NCBI GenBank assembly: GCA_032355985.1
Contig: JAUKVZ010000004.1
Location: 62,001 to 126,000, forward strand
DNA length: 64,000 nucleotides
From: Sarcodiotheca gaudichaudii
Taxonomy: Eukaryota; Rhodophyta; Florideophyceae; Gigartinales; Solieriaceae
Direction: 5' to 3'
Positions 42,550-50,791 of this stretch are shown here, piece by piece; position 1 is the stretch's first letter; each line of letters opens with the position of its first letter. Made by a program: the position numbers and the translations under genes. The notes beneath the pieces were generated by a model that was not told the DNA's origin, did not search any database, and worked only from the letters and a program-made list of their open reading frames with translations.

Positions 42550-43653
42550 GTGATCATTCGGACTGCGACACTTCTGACGGCCATGGCTGCAGCCGCGCCC
42601 ACAGCGCTTGCAGGCGCCATCGAGATCGAGCCCATCGGCGACTCGGTGAACCGCTTCACGCCATGGAGCATCAACAACAACGGCGTCGTCGTCGGTGAGA
42701 TGGATGTTGATGTCATCACCACGGCGCATCAATGGTCGCCCTCCGGCGGCATCCAGGAAATCGGCACCCTCGGCTTCGCCCAGTCCATCGCCTGGGGCAT
42801 CAACGACAGCGGACGCATCGCCTTCACCGGCTACGAAACAGCAGACGATTTCATCCCCGCCGCCGCACTTCGCGTCTCGGCAATGGATGGCGCGCTGAAT
42901 CTCGGCATGCTCGACGCCACGCCATCACAGGCTCGCGGCATCAACAATCTGGGCGATGTCGTCGGCTACAGCACCCGATTCGACGGCGCCGACAGCTATC
43001 CGCGCGCTTACCTCTACACCGATGAAGGCGGCATGCAGGATCTCGGCCTGCTCGGTGGAAACCGAAGCCGCGCCATCGCCGTCGGTGACGGCCGCCACGT
43101 CACCGGTTGGTCGGAGTTCGGCGACGGCTCCACCGGCGAGGTTCACGCCTTCTGGCACGATCCGGACATGGGCATGATCGACATCGGCACGCTCTATGGC
43201 GGCTCCAGCCTCGGGCTCGGCGTCAATAGCGCCGGCGTCGTCGTCGGTGAATCCGTCACCGGCTTCCTCGACACCTCCGCGTTCATCTACGACCCCGCCG
43301 TCGGCGTCATCGAGCCCATCCTCGATCCGATGAGCCCGCTCTCATCGCGCGCCGAAGCGATCAGCGAATCGGGCGAAGTCGTCGGCAATCTCTTCACAGG
43401 ATTCAATAGCGCCGGCGCGTTCTACTGGACGCGCGAAGATGGCCTGATCAATCTCAATGATCTTCTGCCAGAAGATTCCGGCTGGAGCATCAGCACCGCG
43501 CTGGACATCAACGATGTCGGACAGATCATCGGCCTGGGCCATCTCGACGGCCAGCCTAGCGCATTCGTCCTGACGATCCCGACACCCGCCGGAAGCGCAG
43601 TCCTCATCAGCGCCGCAGCGCTCCTGCAGCTCAGAAGAAGACGCAGCCGCTGA
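42550..43653 (+). CDS. Exported HAF-repeat protein with a PEP-CTERM-like tail
   Basis: From a GTG at 42550 with GGAG 8 nt upstream, 367 residues. A signal peptide (VIIRTATLLTAMAAAAPTAL-AGA) leads to a beta-propeller-like array of HAF/extracellular repeats: WSINNNGVVVGEMD, AWGINDSGRIAFTG, ARGINNLGDVVGYS, GLGVNSAGVVVGES, AEAISESGEVVGNLF, ALDINDVGQIIGLG. The end reads TIPTPAGSAVLISAAALLQL then RRRRSR: a short proline motif, a hydrophobic helix and a basic tail, as in PEP-CTERM sorting signals but with PTPAG in place of PEP. Likely a surface protein anchored or processed by an exosortase-like system not seen here. Confidence 0.87.
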   Translation: MIIRTATLLTAMAAAAPTALAGAIEIEPIGDSVNRFTPWSINNNGVVVGEMDVDVITTAHQWSPSGGIQEIGTLGFAQSIAWGINDSGRIAFTGYETADDFIPAAALRVSAMDGALNLGMLDATPSQARGINNLGDVVGYSTRFDGADSYPRAYLYTDEGGMQDLGLLGGNRSRAIAVGDGRHVTGWSEFGDGSTGEVHAFWHDPDMGMIDIGTLYGGSSLGLGVNSAGVVVGESVTGFLDTSAFIYDPAVGVIEPILDPMSPLSSRAEAISESGEVVGNLFTGFNSAGAFYWTREDGLINLNDLLPEDSGWSISTALDINDVGQIIGLGHLDGQPSAFVLTIPTPAGSAVLISAAALLQLRRRRSR

Positions 43654-43654
43654 C

Positions 43655-45103
43655 TTACGCGCCGGTGTGATCCTCGATCCACAGCACGATCGTCTCCAGC
43701 ACCGCCGGCGCCATCGTCTGCTCGATCTGGTTGTACTCCGTGATCGAGCCCGTGTCCGACTCCTGCATCAGATGATTCAGGCCCTCGAATTCGATGATCG
43801 TCACGTCGTCATTGCCGGCGCGATCCAGCGCCGCTTCAATCTCAACCAGATTCGGATCAGGCGGCACCTGCAGATCCACGGATCCATTCACCGCCAGCAC
43901 CGGCACGCGCACGCGCTCCAGCGCCGGACGCGGATCAAAGAGCAGGAACGAGCGGAACCAGTCGGACATCAGCATCTCAGACTGCTGATCAACCACGCGA
44001 TTGATCGCCGCCTCATCGCCCTGCCCGCCGAACTGCATCGTCACGAGCGTGCGGATTTCCTCTCGAATCTCCTCGTCCGTCGCATCTGAAGTGATGGCCG
44101 CAAAGAGCGCCTTCTGCGCTTCGATCTGCGGATCGATAAACGCATCCGGCACGCCGAGCCCGCCCATCACTGCACGAAGCTGAATCGACATCAGGCTGCG
44201 CCCATCAATGCCCGTACCCGCGATCAACACGATGAAATCCACATCATCAGACTGCGATGCCACCAGCGGCGCAATCGTGCCGCCTTCGCTGTGACCGATG
44301 ATGCCGATCCTGCCCGCGTTGATCTCCGGCGTCTGAGCAAGCAGCTTCACACCCGCCATCGCATCCTCAGCAAGCGTCTCGATCGGCGTCTCAAAGAGCA
44401 CACCCTCCGAGGAGCCCTCGCCGCGATCATCCGCACGCAGACTCGCAATGCCGTGACGCGCCAGCGCATCGGAAATCAGCAGGAAGGGTTTATGCCCGAA
44501 CAGCGTCTCATCCCGATCCTGCGGCCCGGATCCCGTGATGAACATCACCGCCGGAAACGGCCCCTCACCCTCAGGAATCACAAGCGTGCCCGCAAGCGTC
44601 ACGCCGTCGTTGGGATTCGTATACGTCACCTCGCGCGATTCATACGGGAAAGGCGCCTTCGGCGTCTGCGGCCGCTTTGGCCCGACATCGCCAAGCTCCG
44701 CGGGTTCCATGCGACGCAAACGCAGATTCATCTGCATCCCGCCCTGATCGAAGATGCCGTCGATCGTGCCGTCATCCAGCAGATCGCCATCGAATGTCAC
44801 ACCGAGTTGCGAGATCTCAAAGTGCGCCGTCTCGCCGAATGACACCGCCTCAAGAGCCATGCCCTGCACACCCTGCGCCGGAATATCCCATGTCCCGGTC
44901 TGCCCATCCGGACCGTTGACGACGTGGATGATCACCTCAAGCTCTTCACCTGTCGGAATCTCGATGGCGCCCGTCCACAGTTCGGCTTGCGACTGATCCT
45001 GCGCCATCGCAACAGGCGTCGCCGCCAGCAGTGAAAGCAACGCGATCGCTCCAAACGCAAGCTTCAGCGCAACGTTGTTGACATCGATCCCGATCCGTCT
45101 CAT
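43655..45103 (-). CDS. Exported alpha/beta hydrolase
   Basis: A 482-residue secreted enzyme. A signal peptide (LKLAFGAIALLSLLAATPVA-MAQ) is followed by a ~120-residue beta-rich N-terminal domain and an alpha/beta hydrolase domain from about 160: VTYTNPNDGVTLAGTLVIP, oxyanion-hole region FITGSGPQDRDE, nucleophile Ser in IGIIGHSEGGTIAP (about 265), acid Asp in VNGSVDLQVPPD, and His in GLNHLMQ. The pattern is close to bacterial serine esterase/peptidase-like proteins with an N-terminal DUF3887-type domain. Substrate unknown. AAGGGG lies 8 nt before the ATG. It is convergent with the HAF gene, 1 nt apart. Confidence 0.9.
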   Translation of the reverse strand: MRRIGIDVNNVALKLAFGAIALLSLLAATPVAMAQDQSQAELWTGAIEIPTGEELEVIIHVVNGPDGQTGTWDIPAQGVQGMALEAVSFGETAHFEISQLGVTFDGDLLDDGTIDGIFDQGGMQMNLRLRRMEPAELGDVGPKRPQTPKAPFPYESREVTYTNPNDGVTLAGTLVIPEGEGPFPAVMFITGSGPQDRDETLFGHKPFLLISDALARHGIASLRADDRGEGSSEGVLFETPIETLAEDAMAGVKLLAQTPEINAGRIGIIGHSEGGTIAPLVASQSDDVDFIVLIAGTGIDGRSLMSIQLRAVMGGLGVPDAFIDPQIEAQKALFAAITSDATDEEIREEIRTLVTMQFGGQGDEAAINRVVDQQSEMLMSDWFRSFLLFDPRPALERVRVPVLAVNGSVDLQVPPDPNLVEIEAALDRAGNDDVTIIEFEGLNHLMQESDTGSITEYNQIEQTMAPAVLETIVLWIEDHTGA

Positions 45104-45198
45104 GCAGGTCGCCCCTTTTCGAGCATCCGTTCATCTGATCTCGCGAAAGAGCCGCCCTCTGACGCGCCGCCGATTCTAGCAGCCTTCCAGAAGCGCAA

Positions 45199-45227
45199 AG
45201 AAAAAGCCCCTCGATCAGTCGAGAGGC
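45199..45227 (-). terminator. Intrinsic terminator of the 158-residue protein gene
   Basis: On the minus strand a 9-bp stem with one mismatch (45219-45227 with 45206-45214, 4-nt loop) is followed by TTTTTCT. It lies between the 158-residue gene and the hydrolase gene, so these are separate transcription units. Confidence 0.7.
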
Positions 45228-45252
45228 TTGAGAACTCACACTGTGCGTGCGG

Positions 45253-45729
45253 TCAATCGTCCAGATCGCGCGGCATCTCATGCGTCGGATGACCGCCCTC
45301 ATTAAACAGCGTCATCGTGCCGCCGCGCTTGTCGCCGGTGATGCGCACCGCAGGCTCTGTCTCAGCGCCGGAGTTGTTCTTCACTTCAAAGATGCCGCCA
45401 TCAGGCACCGAAGCGATCGTCACCTGCGGCTTGCCATTCTCATACACAACGACCGTGCCGCCGCCGCCAAGCACGGAGCTCAGCCGAACAAGCGACAGAC
45501 CATTCTCATTCATCAGCTTCAGCTCAGGCTGCGGCCCGCGCGCCGTCACTCGGACAAGCGAGTCGCCGCGCACATTCCGCACATGAAACTCGCGGCAGGT
45601 CAGCACGCGGAAATTGGCGTCTTCCAGATTCTGATCGCCCGGATGAGGCGCCTGCCCGCCGAGCAGCATCCCGCCGAATGCGATCGCGGCGCCAAGCGCC
45701 ATGCCCGAAATCAACTCTCGCTTATTCAT
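45253..45729 (-). CDS. Hypothetical anchored protein with beta-strand repeats, 158 residues
   Basis: Start at the ATG at 45729 (GGAG 6 nt upstream). An N-terminal membrane anchor or signal (ELISGMALGAAIAFGGMLLG) is followed by a series of short beta-strand repeats with alternating hydrophobic residues: FRVLTCREFHVRNVRGDSLV, PELKLMNENGLSLVRLSS, GTVVVYENGKPQVTIASV, GGTMTLFNEGG. This suggests a small right-handed beta-helix or similar. I do not recognise the family. It lies between gatA and a terminator. Confidence 0.7.
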   Translation of the reverse strand: MNKRELISGMALGAAIAFGGMLLGGQAPHPGDQNLEDANFRVLTCREFHVRNVRGDSLVRVTARGPQPELKLMNENGLSLVRLSSVLGGGGTVVVYENGKPQVTIASVPDGGIFEVKNNSGAETEPAVRITGDKRGGTMTLFNEGGHPTHEMPRDLDD

Positions 45730-45818
45730 CAGCTTCTCCAAACCTCACAGAGCCGCACGAAGGCGGCCATCCTCTCCATGTTCACATGCGCAACGTTCGC
45801 GCCCCACACCGGCATGTT

Positions 45819-47330
45819 CTACAACGAAGGCGCCATTCGGTTCCAGTCCGTCGCCGCTTCGTACATCCGCGCCGCGCGAAGCATCGTCGTTTCCTCAAAA
45901 GCATCGCAGAAGAGCTGAACGCCCACCGGAAGCTGGACGCCATCCTCCTCAACCATCCCGCATGGGATCGAAATCCCGCCGATTCCCGCAAGATTCGCCG
46001 TCACCGTATAGGTGTCCGCCAGATACATCGACAGAGGATCGTCCGTCTTGGCGCCCTGCTTGAACGCCGGCTCCGGGCTCGAAGGCATCAGCACCACATC
46101 AACGCCTGGACCGCCGTCGGCGTCCGAAAACGCGCGATCAAAGTCATCCTTGATCTTTCGCCGCGTGTTCAGCGCCGTGTTGTAATACGCGTCGTAATAA
46201 CCGCTGCTCAGCGCAAACGTCCCGAGCATGATGCGTCGCTGCACCTCATCACCGAAGCCCTCGGCGCGCGTCTTCGAAAAAAGCGCCACCAGATCATCAT
46301 CCGGCCCGACCTTCGCGCGATGCCCGTAGCGCACACCGTCATAGCGCGCCAGATTCGAAGAAGCCTCCGCCGGCGCCACGATGTAGTACGCCGCGATCCC
46401 GTAATCCAGATGAGGCAACTCGATATCAACAATCGTCGCGCCAAGCGCCTTGTACTGCTCGATCGCCGCCTCAAAACTCGCCGTCACACCCGGATGATTC
46501 TGCTCCGATCGCGCCTGCGCCGGCACGCCGATGCGCAGCCCGTCAATCGGCGTCTCCAGATCCGCAAGGAAATCCGGTGTCTCCACATCCGCCGATGTGC
46601 TGTCCAGCTGATCGAAGCCGCAGATCACGTTCATCGCCAGCGCCATGCTCGTGATATCAGTCGTAAAGGGCCCGATCTGATCCAGGCTCGAAGCGAACGC
46701 CACCAGCCCGTAGCGCGACACGCGCCCATACGTCGGCTTGCATCCCGCCACGCCGCACAGCGCCGCCGGCTGACGGATCGAACCGCCCGTATCCGAGCCC
46801 AGCGCCAAAGGAACCATCCGCGCCCCGACGCACGCCGCCGAGCCGCCGCTTGAGCCGCCCGGCACGCGCGAGCGATCCCACGGATTGCGCGTCTTCATAA
46901 ACGCCGAATGCTCGCACGAAGAGCCCATCGCAAACTCATCAAGATTCGTCTTGCCGATGATCACGCCGCCCGCGTCGATCACCCGCTGCGCAGCCGTGCC
47001 CGTAAAGGGCGATTCATACGCTTCAAGTATGCGGCTGGCGCACGTCGTCCGCCCGTGGCTCAGGCACATATTGTCCTTCAGCGCAACCGGCGCCCCGGCC
47101 AGCGGCCCGACGCTCGCCGCGCCTTCAGACGCAATGCGTTCATCAATCGCCTTCGCCTGATGCATCGCCTCCTGGCTGAAGACCTGAAGGAATGCGCCCA
47201 CGCCGTCATCGCCGGGATCCGCATGCGCAATGCGATCCAGACTCGCCTGTGTCGCGTCAACGGCGCTCACCTTCTTCGAGGCGATCGCGCCGCACAACTC
47301 GGCCAATGTCATTTCATGAATGTCGTTCAC
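45819..47330 (-). CDS. gatA: Aspartyl/glutamyl-tRNA amidotransferase subunit A
   Basis: Glutaminase/amidase subunit of GatCAB. The 503 residues carry the amidase signature with the Ser-cisSer-Lys triad: Lys in PVALKDNMCL (about 84), cis-Ser and nucleophile Ser in VPGGSSGGSAACVG and LGSDTGGSIRQPAALCG (about 155-190). GVAGCKPTYGRVSRYGLVAF follows, and SSGYYDAYYNTALNTRRKIK is typical of GatA. The GTG start has no Shine-Dalgarno; TACATT ends 7 nt before it. It is not next to gatC, which lies 3.1 kb upstream on the same strand with other genes between. Confidence 0.97.
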   Translation of the reverse strand: MNDIHEMTLAELCGAIASKKVSAVDATQASLDRIAHADPGDDGVGAFLQVFSQEAMHQAKAIDERIASEGAASVGPLAGAPVALKDNMCLSHGRTTCASRILEAYESPFTGTAAQRVIDAGGVIIGKTNLDEFAMGSSCEHSAFMKTRNPWDRSRVPGGSSGGSAACVGARMVPLALGSDTGGSIRQPAALCGVAGCKPTYGRVSRYGLVAFASSLDQIGPFTTDITSMALAMNVICGFDQLDSTSADVETPDFLADLETPIDGLRIGVPAQARSEQNHPGVTASFEAAIEQYKALGATIVDIELPHLDYGIAAYYIVAPAEASSNLARYDGVRYGHRAKVGPDDDLVALFSKTRAEGFGDEVQRRIMLGTFALSSGYYDAYYNTALNTRRKIKDDFDRAFSDADGGPGVDVVLMPSSPEPAFKQGAKTDDPLSMYLADTYTVTANLAGIGGISIPCGMVEEDGVQLPVGVQLFCDAFEETTMLRAARMYEAATDWNRMAPSL

Positions 47331-47337
47331 TCAGGGG

Positions 47338-47343
47338 AATGTA
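47338..47343 (-). promoter_or_regulatory. -10-like hexamer TACATT before gatA
   Basis: Minus-strand TACATT ends 7 nt before the gatA GTG. With the nearby upstream gene ending at 47374, gatA seems to have its own promoter. Confidence 0.4.
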
Positions 47344-47373
47344 GCAGACCCGCGCTGGATGCCGATCCGGCGA

Positions 47374-48069
47374 TCAGGCGTCGCCGCCACCGCCACCGCC
47401 GCGGCCTCCACCACCGCCGCCGCCGCGATTCCCGCCGCCGCCACCGCCGCGACCACCCCCTCGGCCGCCGCCGCCGCGCATAAATCGCTGCATCATCTCC
47501 GAGCGCAGGGCGCCGCTCTGCGAGTTCCCGCTGCTGAGCTGCTCACTCATCCGCTCATTCATGCGCTCCGTGAACTCAGCGCGACGCTGCGCCCTCTCTT
47601 CTTCGGTCGGGCGTTCGCGCTCGCCCTGCGGCGGCCGCTCACCGCGCGGCCGACGAAACTCGGACCAGTCGATCTCCTCGCCTCGCGCGATGCGCTTCGC
47701 CAGATCATCCATGCCCTTTTCAAAGACTTCGCGCATCTGCTCCCGCGCGTTCTCATCAGCGCGAAGCGCCTCACGCTCCTCAGGCGACATCTCCCAGAAG
47801 AGCCGGCGCGACTCCTCCAGGTATTGCGTCCGCCGATCTGAACTCAGACGATCGAAACGCTTTGATCCGATCACATCCATCGCCTCCTGCGCCGTCGTCG
47901 GCATCGGAGGCGGGCTGGACATCTTCAATGTGAACGCGCCCGCCAGCAGAACCGCCGTCGCAGCGCCGACGCAGATGACCGAAATGATCACCTTCTTCGT
48001 CGGCGACCATGACGCATCGATGCCCTTCCGCTCGGTGTTCGCATCATCAAGATCGTATCGCTGAGGCAT
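47374..48069 (-). CDS. Membrane protein with charged coiled-coil and Gly/Arg-rich tail
   Basis: Not recognised. The 231 residues start with a short cytoplasmic part, one membrane helix at about 26-50 (VIISVICVGAATAVLLAGAF), then a long highly charged helical region (EAMDVIGSKRFDRLSSDRRT onward, MSPEEREALRADENAREQMR) and a low-complexity tail of glycine and arginine over the last ~40 residues. The tail is encoded by a GGC/GGN-rich tract. AAGGAAGG precedes the ATG. It follows the prepilin gene by 15 nt, so it is probably cotranscribed with it and may work in the same pilus or secretion machine. Confidence 0.7.
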   Translation of the reverse strand: MPQRYDLDDANTERKGIDASWSPTKKVIISVICVGAATAVLLAGAFTLKMSSPPPMPTTAQEAMDVIGSKRFDRLSSDRRTQYLEESRRLFWEMSPEEREALRADENAREQMREVFEKGMDDLAKRIARGEEIDWSEFRRPRGERPPQGERERPTEEERAQRRAEFTERMNERMSEQLSSGNSQSGALRSEMMQRFMRGGGGRGGGRGGGGGGNRGGGGGGGRGGGGGGDA

Positions 48070-48084
48070 ACTCGTCCGCCTTCC

Positions 48085-48714
48085 TTACTCGGGCTCGCCG
48101 ACATGCGAATCGGCATACAACACATTGCGCGTCGAATGAAAGAACCCCGCCTGCACTTCATCGCCATCCTGCGTCTCGAAGACGCCGCCGTCGTAGTCAT
48201 GGCTCACCGGAGTGTCAGAGGGTGTTCGCTGCAGAAACCGCGCGAACCATGTCTCTTCAAAGGACAGCCCTGAAAACCCGGTGATGTACACATAGGACAT
48301 CCCGGCCTTCACAAGCGCGCCTTCTTCATTCTCATACTCGTAGTCGTAGATCGTGCGATCGCCCGGACACTTCCAGATCTCTGAATCCTCGTCCAGGTAC
48401 GCCTCGATCGCCTTGTTCAGCGGCGGATCCTGCGAGCCCGAAAGCCACGGATCGCCGATGTAGCGCGCCACCGGATACTTCAGCTTGTTCCGATCCTTAT
48501 AGAGATCAATCGAAATCCCGATCTGGCGAAGATTCGAAGAACACGCCACGCGCCGCGCCGAATCCATCACCTTCGGCAGCACCGGAATCGTGATCCCGAT
48601 CAGAATCGCGATGATCGAAATCGTCACCAGCAGCTCCACCAGCGTGAATCCGCGGCGCGCACGATTGCTCTTGGTCTTTCTGGTCATCACACCCATCCAG
48701 TCGCTCAACGTCAC
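48085..48714 (-). CDS. Type II secretion/type IV prepilin-like protein
   Basis: Pseudopilin with the prepilin peptidase site RARRG-FTLVELLVTISII and a hydrophobic N-terminal helix; cleavage after the glycine gives the mature protein. I took the GTG at 48714 because GGAGGGGG is just upstream; ATGs at 48696 and 48687 are alternatives. The soluble domain ends FFHSTRNVLYADSHVGEPE, close to the planctomycete H-X9-DG prepilin tail (here H-x8-D-S). Two cysteines (VACSSN and WKCPGD) could pair. It is followed by the Gly-rich membrane protein gene. Confidence 0.87.
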   Translation of the reverse strand: MTLSDWMGVMTRKTKSNRARRGFTLVELLVTISIIAILIGITIPVLPKVMDSARRVACSSNLRQIGISIDLYKDRNKLKYPVARYIGDPWLSGSQDPPLNKAIEAYLDEDSEIWKCPGDRTIYDYEYENEEGALVKAGMSYVYITGFSGLSFEETWFARFLQRTPSDTPVSHDYDGGVFETQDGDEVQAGFFHSTRNVLYADSHVGEPE

Positions 48715-48927
48715 GCCCCCTCCAGGGATTGCAGACATTCTGACTTCTTCGACCGGGACTTTCGACCCACGACACATCTTTCCCCGCTCAAACGCCCCGC
48801 ACACGCATCGGCGCCGGGACAGGAGCGTATGCGGAATCCACTGCCCACACCCGCAATCGGACGATAGGATCGAAATCCTCATCGCACGGATGCGCTCTCC
48901 GTCGCGATCCACAGGAAGTCAGATCAG

Positions 48928-50454
48928 TTGGTCAGATCGAACCCGAAAGCCGCCGCTCCTCCGGCATGGCCACTCCTCGGTGTCGCCTGCGCCCTCGTCG
49001 CATCCGAGACACACGCCGATATCCTCGTCGAGACACGCCGGGCCGATGTCATCATCCAGGGACATGCCCAGGACAATCGCCGCGAAGGACTCGGCGCCGC
49101 ACTCGCCCTCTTTGCCGACTTCGATGGCGACGGCAGGCGCGATCTCGCCATCGGAGCGCCGTACAGCGATCTCGCCGGTGCGAGCGCCGGCTGCGTGCAC
49201 ATCCATGCCGCCGCCAACGGCCAGCGACTGCTCACCATCCCAGGCCCATTCCCCGGCGCCCTCTTCGGAAGCGCCCTCGCTGACGCCGGCGATGTCGATG
49301 GCGACGGTGTGCCCGATCTGCTCGTCGGCGCCCCCGCGCACGTCGATCGCATCAACCATCCGGGATCCGCCTACGTCTACTCCGGCGCCACTGCCTCCCT
49401 CATCCGCATCTTTCATGGCGAACAGGAAGGTACGCGCATCGGTCGATCCTTCGGCGCTGCGCTCGACACAGCAGGCGATGTCGATGGAGATGGTCACGCC
49501 GATCTTGTCATCGCTGATCCGGAGTTCACCGATGTCAGCCGCCCGCTCGTGCGCGGCGCCGTCTACATCTTCAGCGGAAAAACCAGCGCACAACGCTTCC
49601 GATTCATCAGCCCCGACCCGATCGACTACTTCGGTTCATCAGTCGCAGGCATCGGCGATGCAGATGGAGACGGCCGCGATGATGTCGCCGTCGGAGCGCC
49701 CCTCAGCGATGGTCCCGCATCCAACCCCCTGACCAACTGCGGCCGCGTCCGCATCTACTCCGGACGAAATGGACAGATCCTCGCCGATCGCTCCGGCCTG
49801 CTGCCACAGGAACGCTTCGGCGCCGCAGTCGAGGCGGCAGGCGATCTCGATAGCGACGGCTCGCCGGAAATCCTTGTCGGCGCGCCTTCTCGAAGAGAAT
49901 TCGGCGCCGGCAGCGCACTCATCTTCCACGGCCGCCTGATCGAACCCGTCCTTCGATTCGAAGGGATCGAAACAGGCGAGGAATTCGGCGCACTCGTGCG
50001 AAATATCGGTGATGTCAACTCTGACGGCGTCGATGACTTCGCCATCGCAGCGCCCCGGCGCGGCCAAATCCCCGTGATCATCGCGCCCTACTTCCAGCCC
50101 GGCGCCATTGACATCCACTCCGGCGCCGATGGATCGTTGCTCTCAACGATCACACCTCAGTGGCGATCCTCCGAACTCTTCGCCATCGATGTGCTCGGCG
50201 GATTCAACGCAGATTCCGACAGCGCAAGCGAAATACTCGTCGGTGATGTCGAAAACAACGCGCTCCTCTTCAGATCGCCCATCTCCTGCGCGGAGGATTT
50301 CTCCGGCGACGGCGCCGTCACCGCGCTCGACATCGCCATCCTCCTTACAAAATGGGGACAGACCAGCGTCCGCTACAGCATCGCAGGTGAAGATGTGATC
50401 AATGCGCAGGACATCGCAGCGCTGCTCGCCGCGTGGGGTCCGTGCGAAGAGTGA
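48928..50454 (+). CDS. Exported FG-GAP repeat protein with a dockerin-like C-terminus
   Basis: A 508-residue secreted protein. The frame allows only a TTG start at 48928 (GGAAG upstream); the signal peptide WPLLGVACALVASETHA supports it. At least six integrin-alpha-type FG-GAP repeats follow, with calcium loops such as DFDGDGRRDLAIG, DVDGDGVPDLLVG, DVDGDGHADLVIA, DADGDGRDDVAVG, DLDSDGSPEILVG and DVNSDGVDDFAIA. The last ~70 residues have two dockerin/EF-hand-like pieces (DFSGDGAVTALDIAILLTKW and DVINAQDIAALLAAWGPCEE). Probably a surface binding protein. Convergent with gatC, whose stop abuts. Confidence 0.9.
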   Translation: MVRSNPKAAAPPAWPLLGVACALVASETHADILVETRRADVIIQGHAQDNRREGLGAALALFADFDGDGRRDLAIGAPYSDLAGASAGCVHIHAAANGQRLLTIPGPFPGALFGSALADAGDVDGDGVPDLLVGAPAHVDRINHPGSAYVYSGATASLIRIFHGEQEGTRIGRSFGAALDTAGDVDGDGHADLVIADPEFTDVSRPLVRGAVYIFSGKTSAQRFRFISPDPIDYFGSSVAGIGDADGDGRDDVAVGAPLSDGPASNPLTNCGRVRIYSGRNGQILADRSGLLPQERFGAAVEAAGDLDSDGSPEILVGAPSRREFGAGSALIFHGRLIEPVLRFEGIETGEEFGALVRNIGDVNSDGVDDFAIAAPRRGQIPVIIAPYFQPGAIDIHSGADGSLLSTITPQWRSSELFAIDVLGGFNADSDSASEILVGDVENNALLFRSPISCAEDFSGDGAVTALDIAILLTKWGQTSVRYSIAGEDVINAQDIAALLAAWGPCEE

Positions 50455-50763
50455 TCAGGCGCCGCCGCCTTCGCCCAGCACTTTCGGAACCTTGATGAAG
50501 GGCGGCATCGTCGCCGGCGCCATCTTCATCAGCTCCTCATTGGGCATCGGCTCGCGCACCGTGTCTTCATCGAACCGGTTGCTCGCATCCAGTGGATGCG
50601 CCATCGGCTGCACGCCCTCAAGATCCAGCTCACTCAGACGCTCGATGTACCCCAGCAGCGCAGTCAGCTCCGTCGCGTTCCTGTGAATCGCGGCGTCATC
50701 CAGCGCAAGACGCGAAAGCTTCGCCACCTTGCGCACGGCCTCATCTGAAAGCTGCTCGGACAT
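50455..50763 (-). CDS. gatC: Aspartyl/glutamyl-tRNA amidotransferase subunit C
   Basis: Small subunit that wraps GatA and GatB together. The 102 residues show the family pattern: VRKVAKLSRLALDD, LTALLGYIERLSELDLEGVQ, PMAHPLDASNRFDEDTVREP, FIKVPKVL. It is separated from gatA by three genes, one on the opposite strand. TACACT ends 6 nt before the ATG and there is no Shine-Dalgarno. Confidence 0.95.
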   Translation of the reverse strand: MSEQLSDEAVRKVAKLSRLALDDAAIHRNATELTALLGYIERLSELDLEGVQPMAHPLDASNRFDEDTVREPMPNEELMKMAPATMPPFIKVPKVLGEGGGA

Positions 50764-50769
50764 GCACGC

Positions 50770-50775
50770 AGTGTA
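50770..50775 (-). promoter_or_regulatory. -10-like hexamer TACACT before gatC
   Basis: Minus-strand TACACT ends 6 nt before the gatC ATG, inside the 28-nt gap after the upstream gene. Confidence 0.4.
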
Positions 50776-50791
50776 ACGTCACGCCGCCCGA

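Noticed and set aside
47374-47500. GC-rich simple tract as a possible repeat or CRISPR
   Set aside because: It codes in frame for the glycine-arginine tail of a protein; there are no spacers or regular repeat units.
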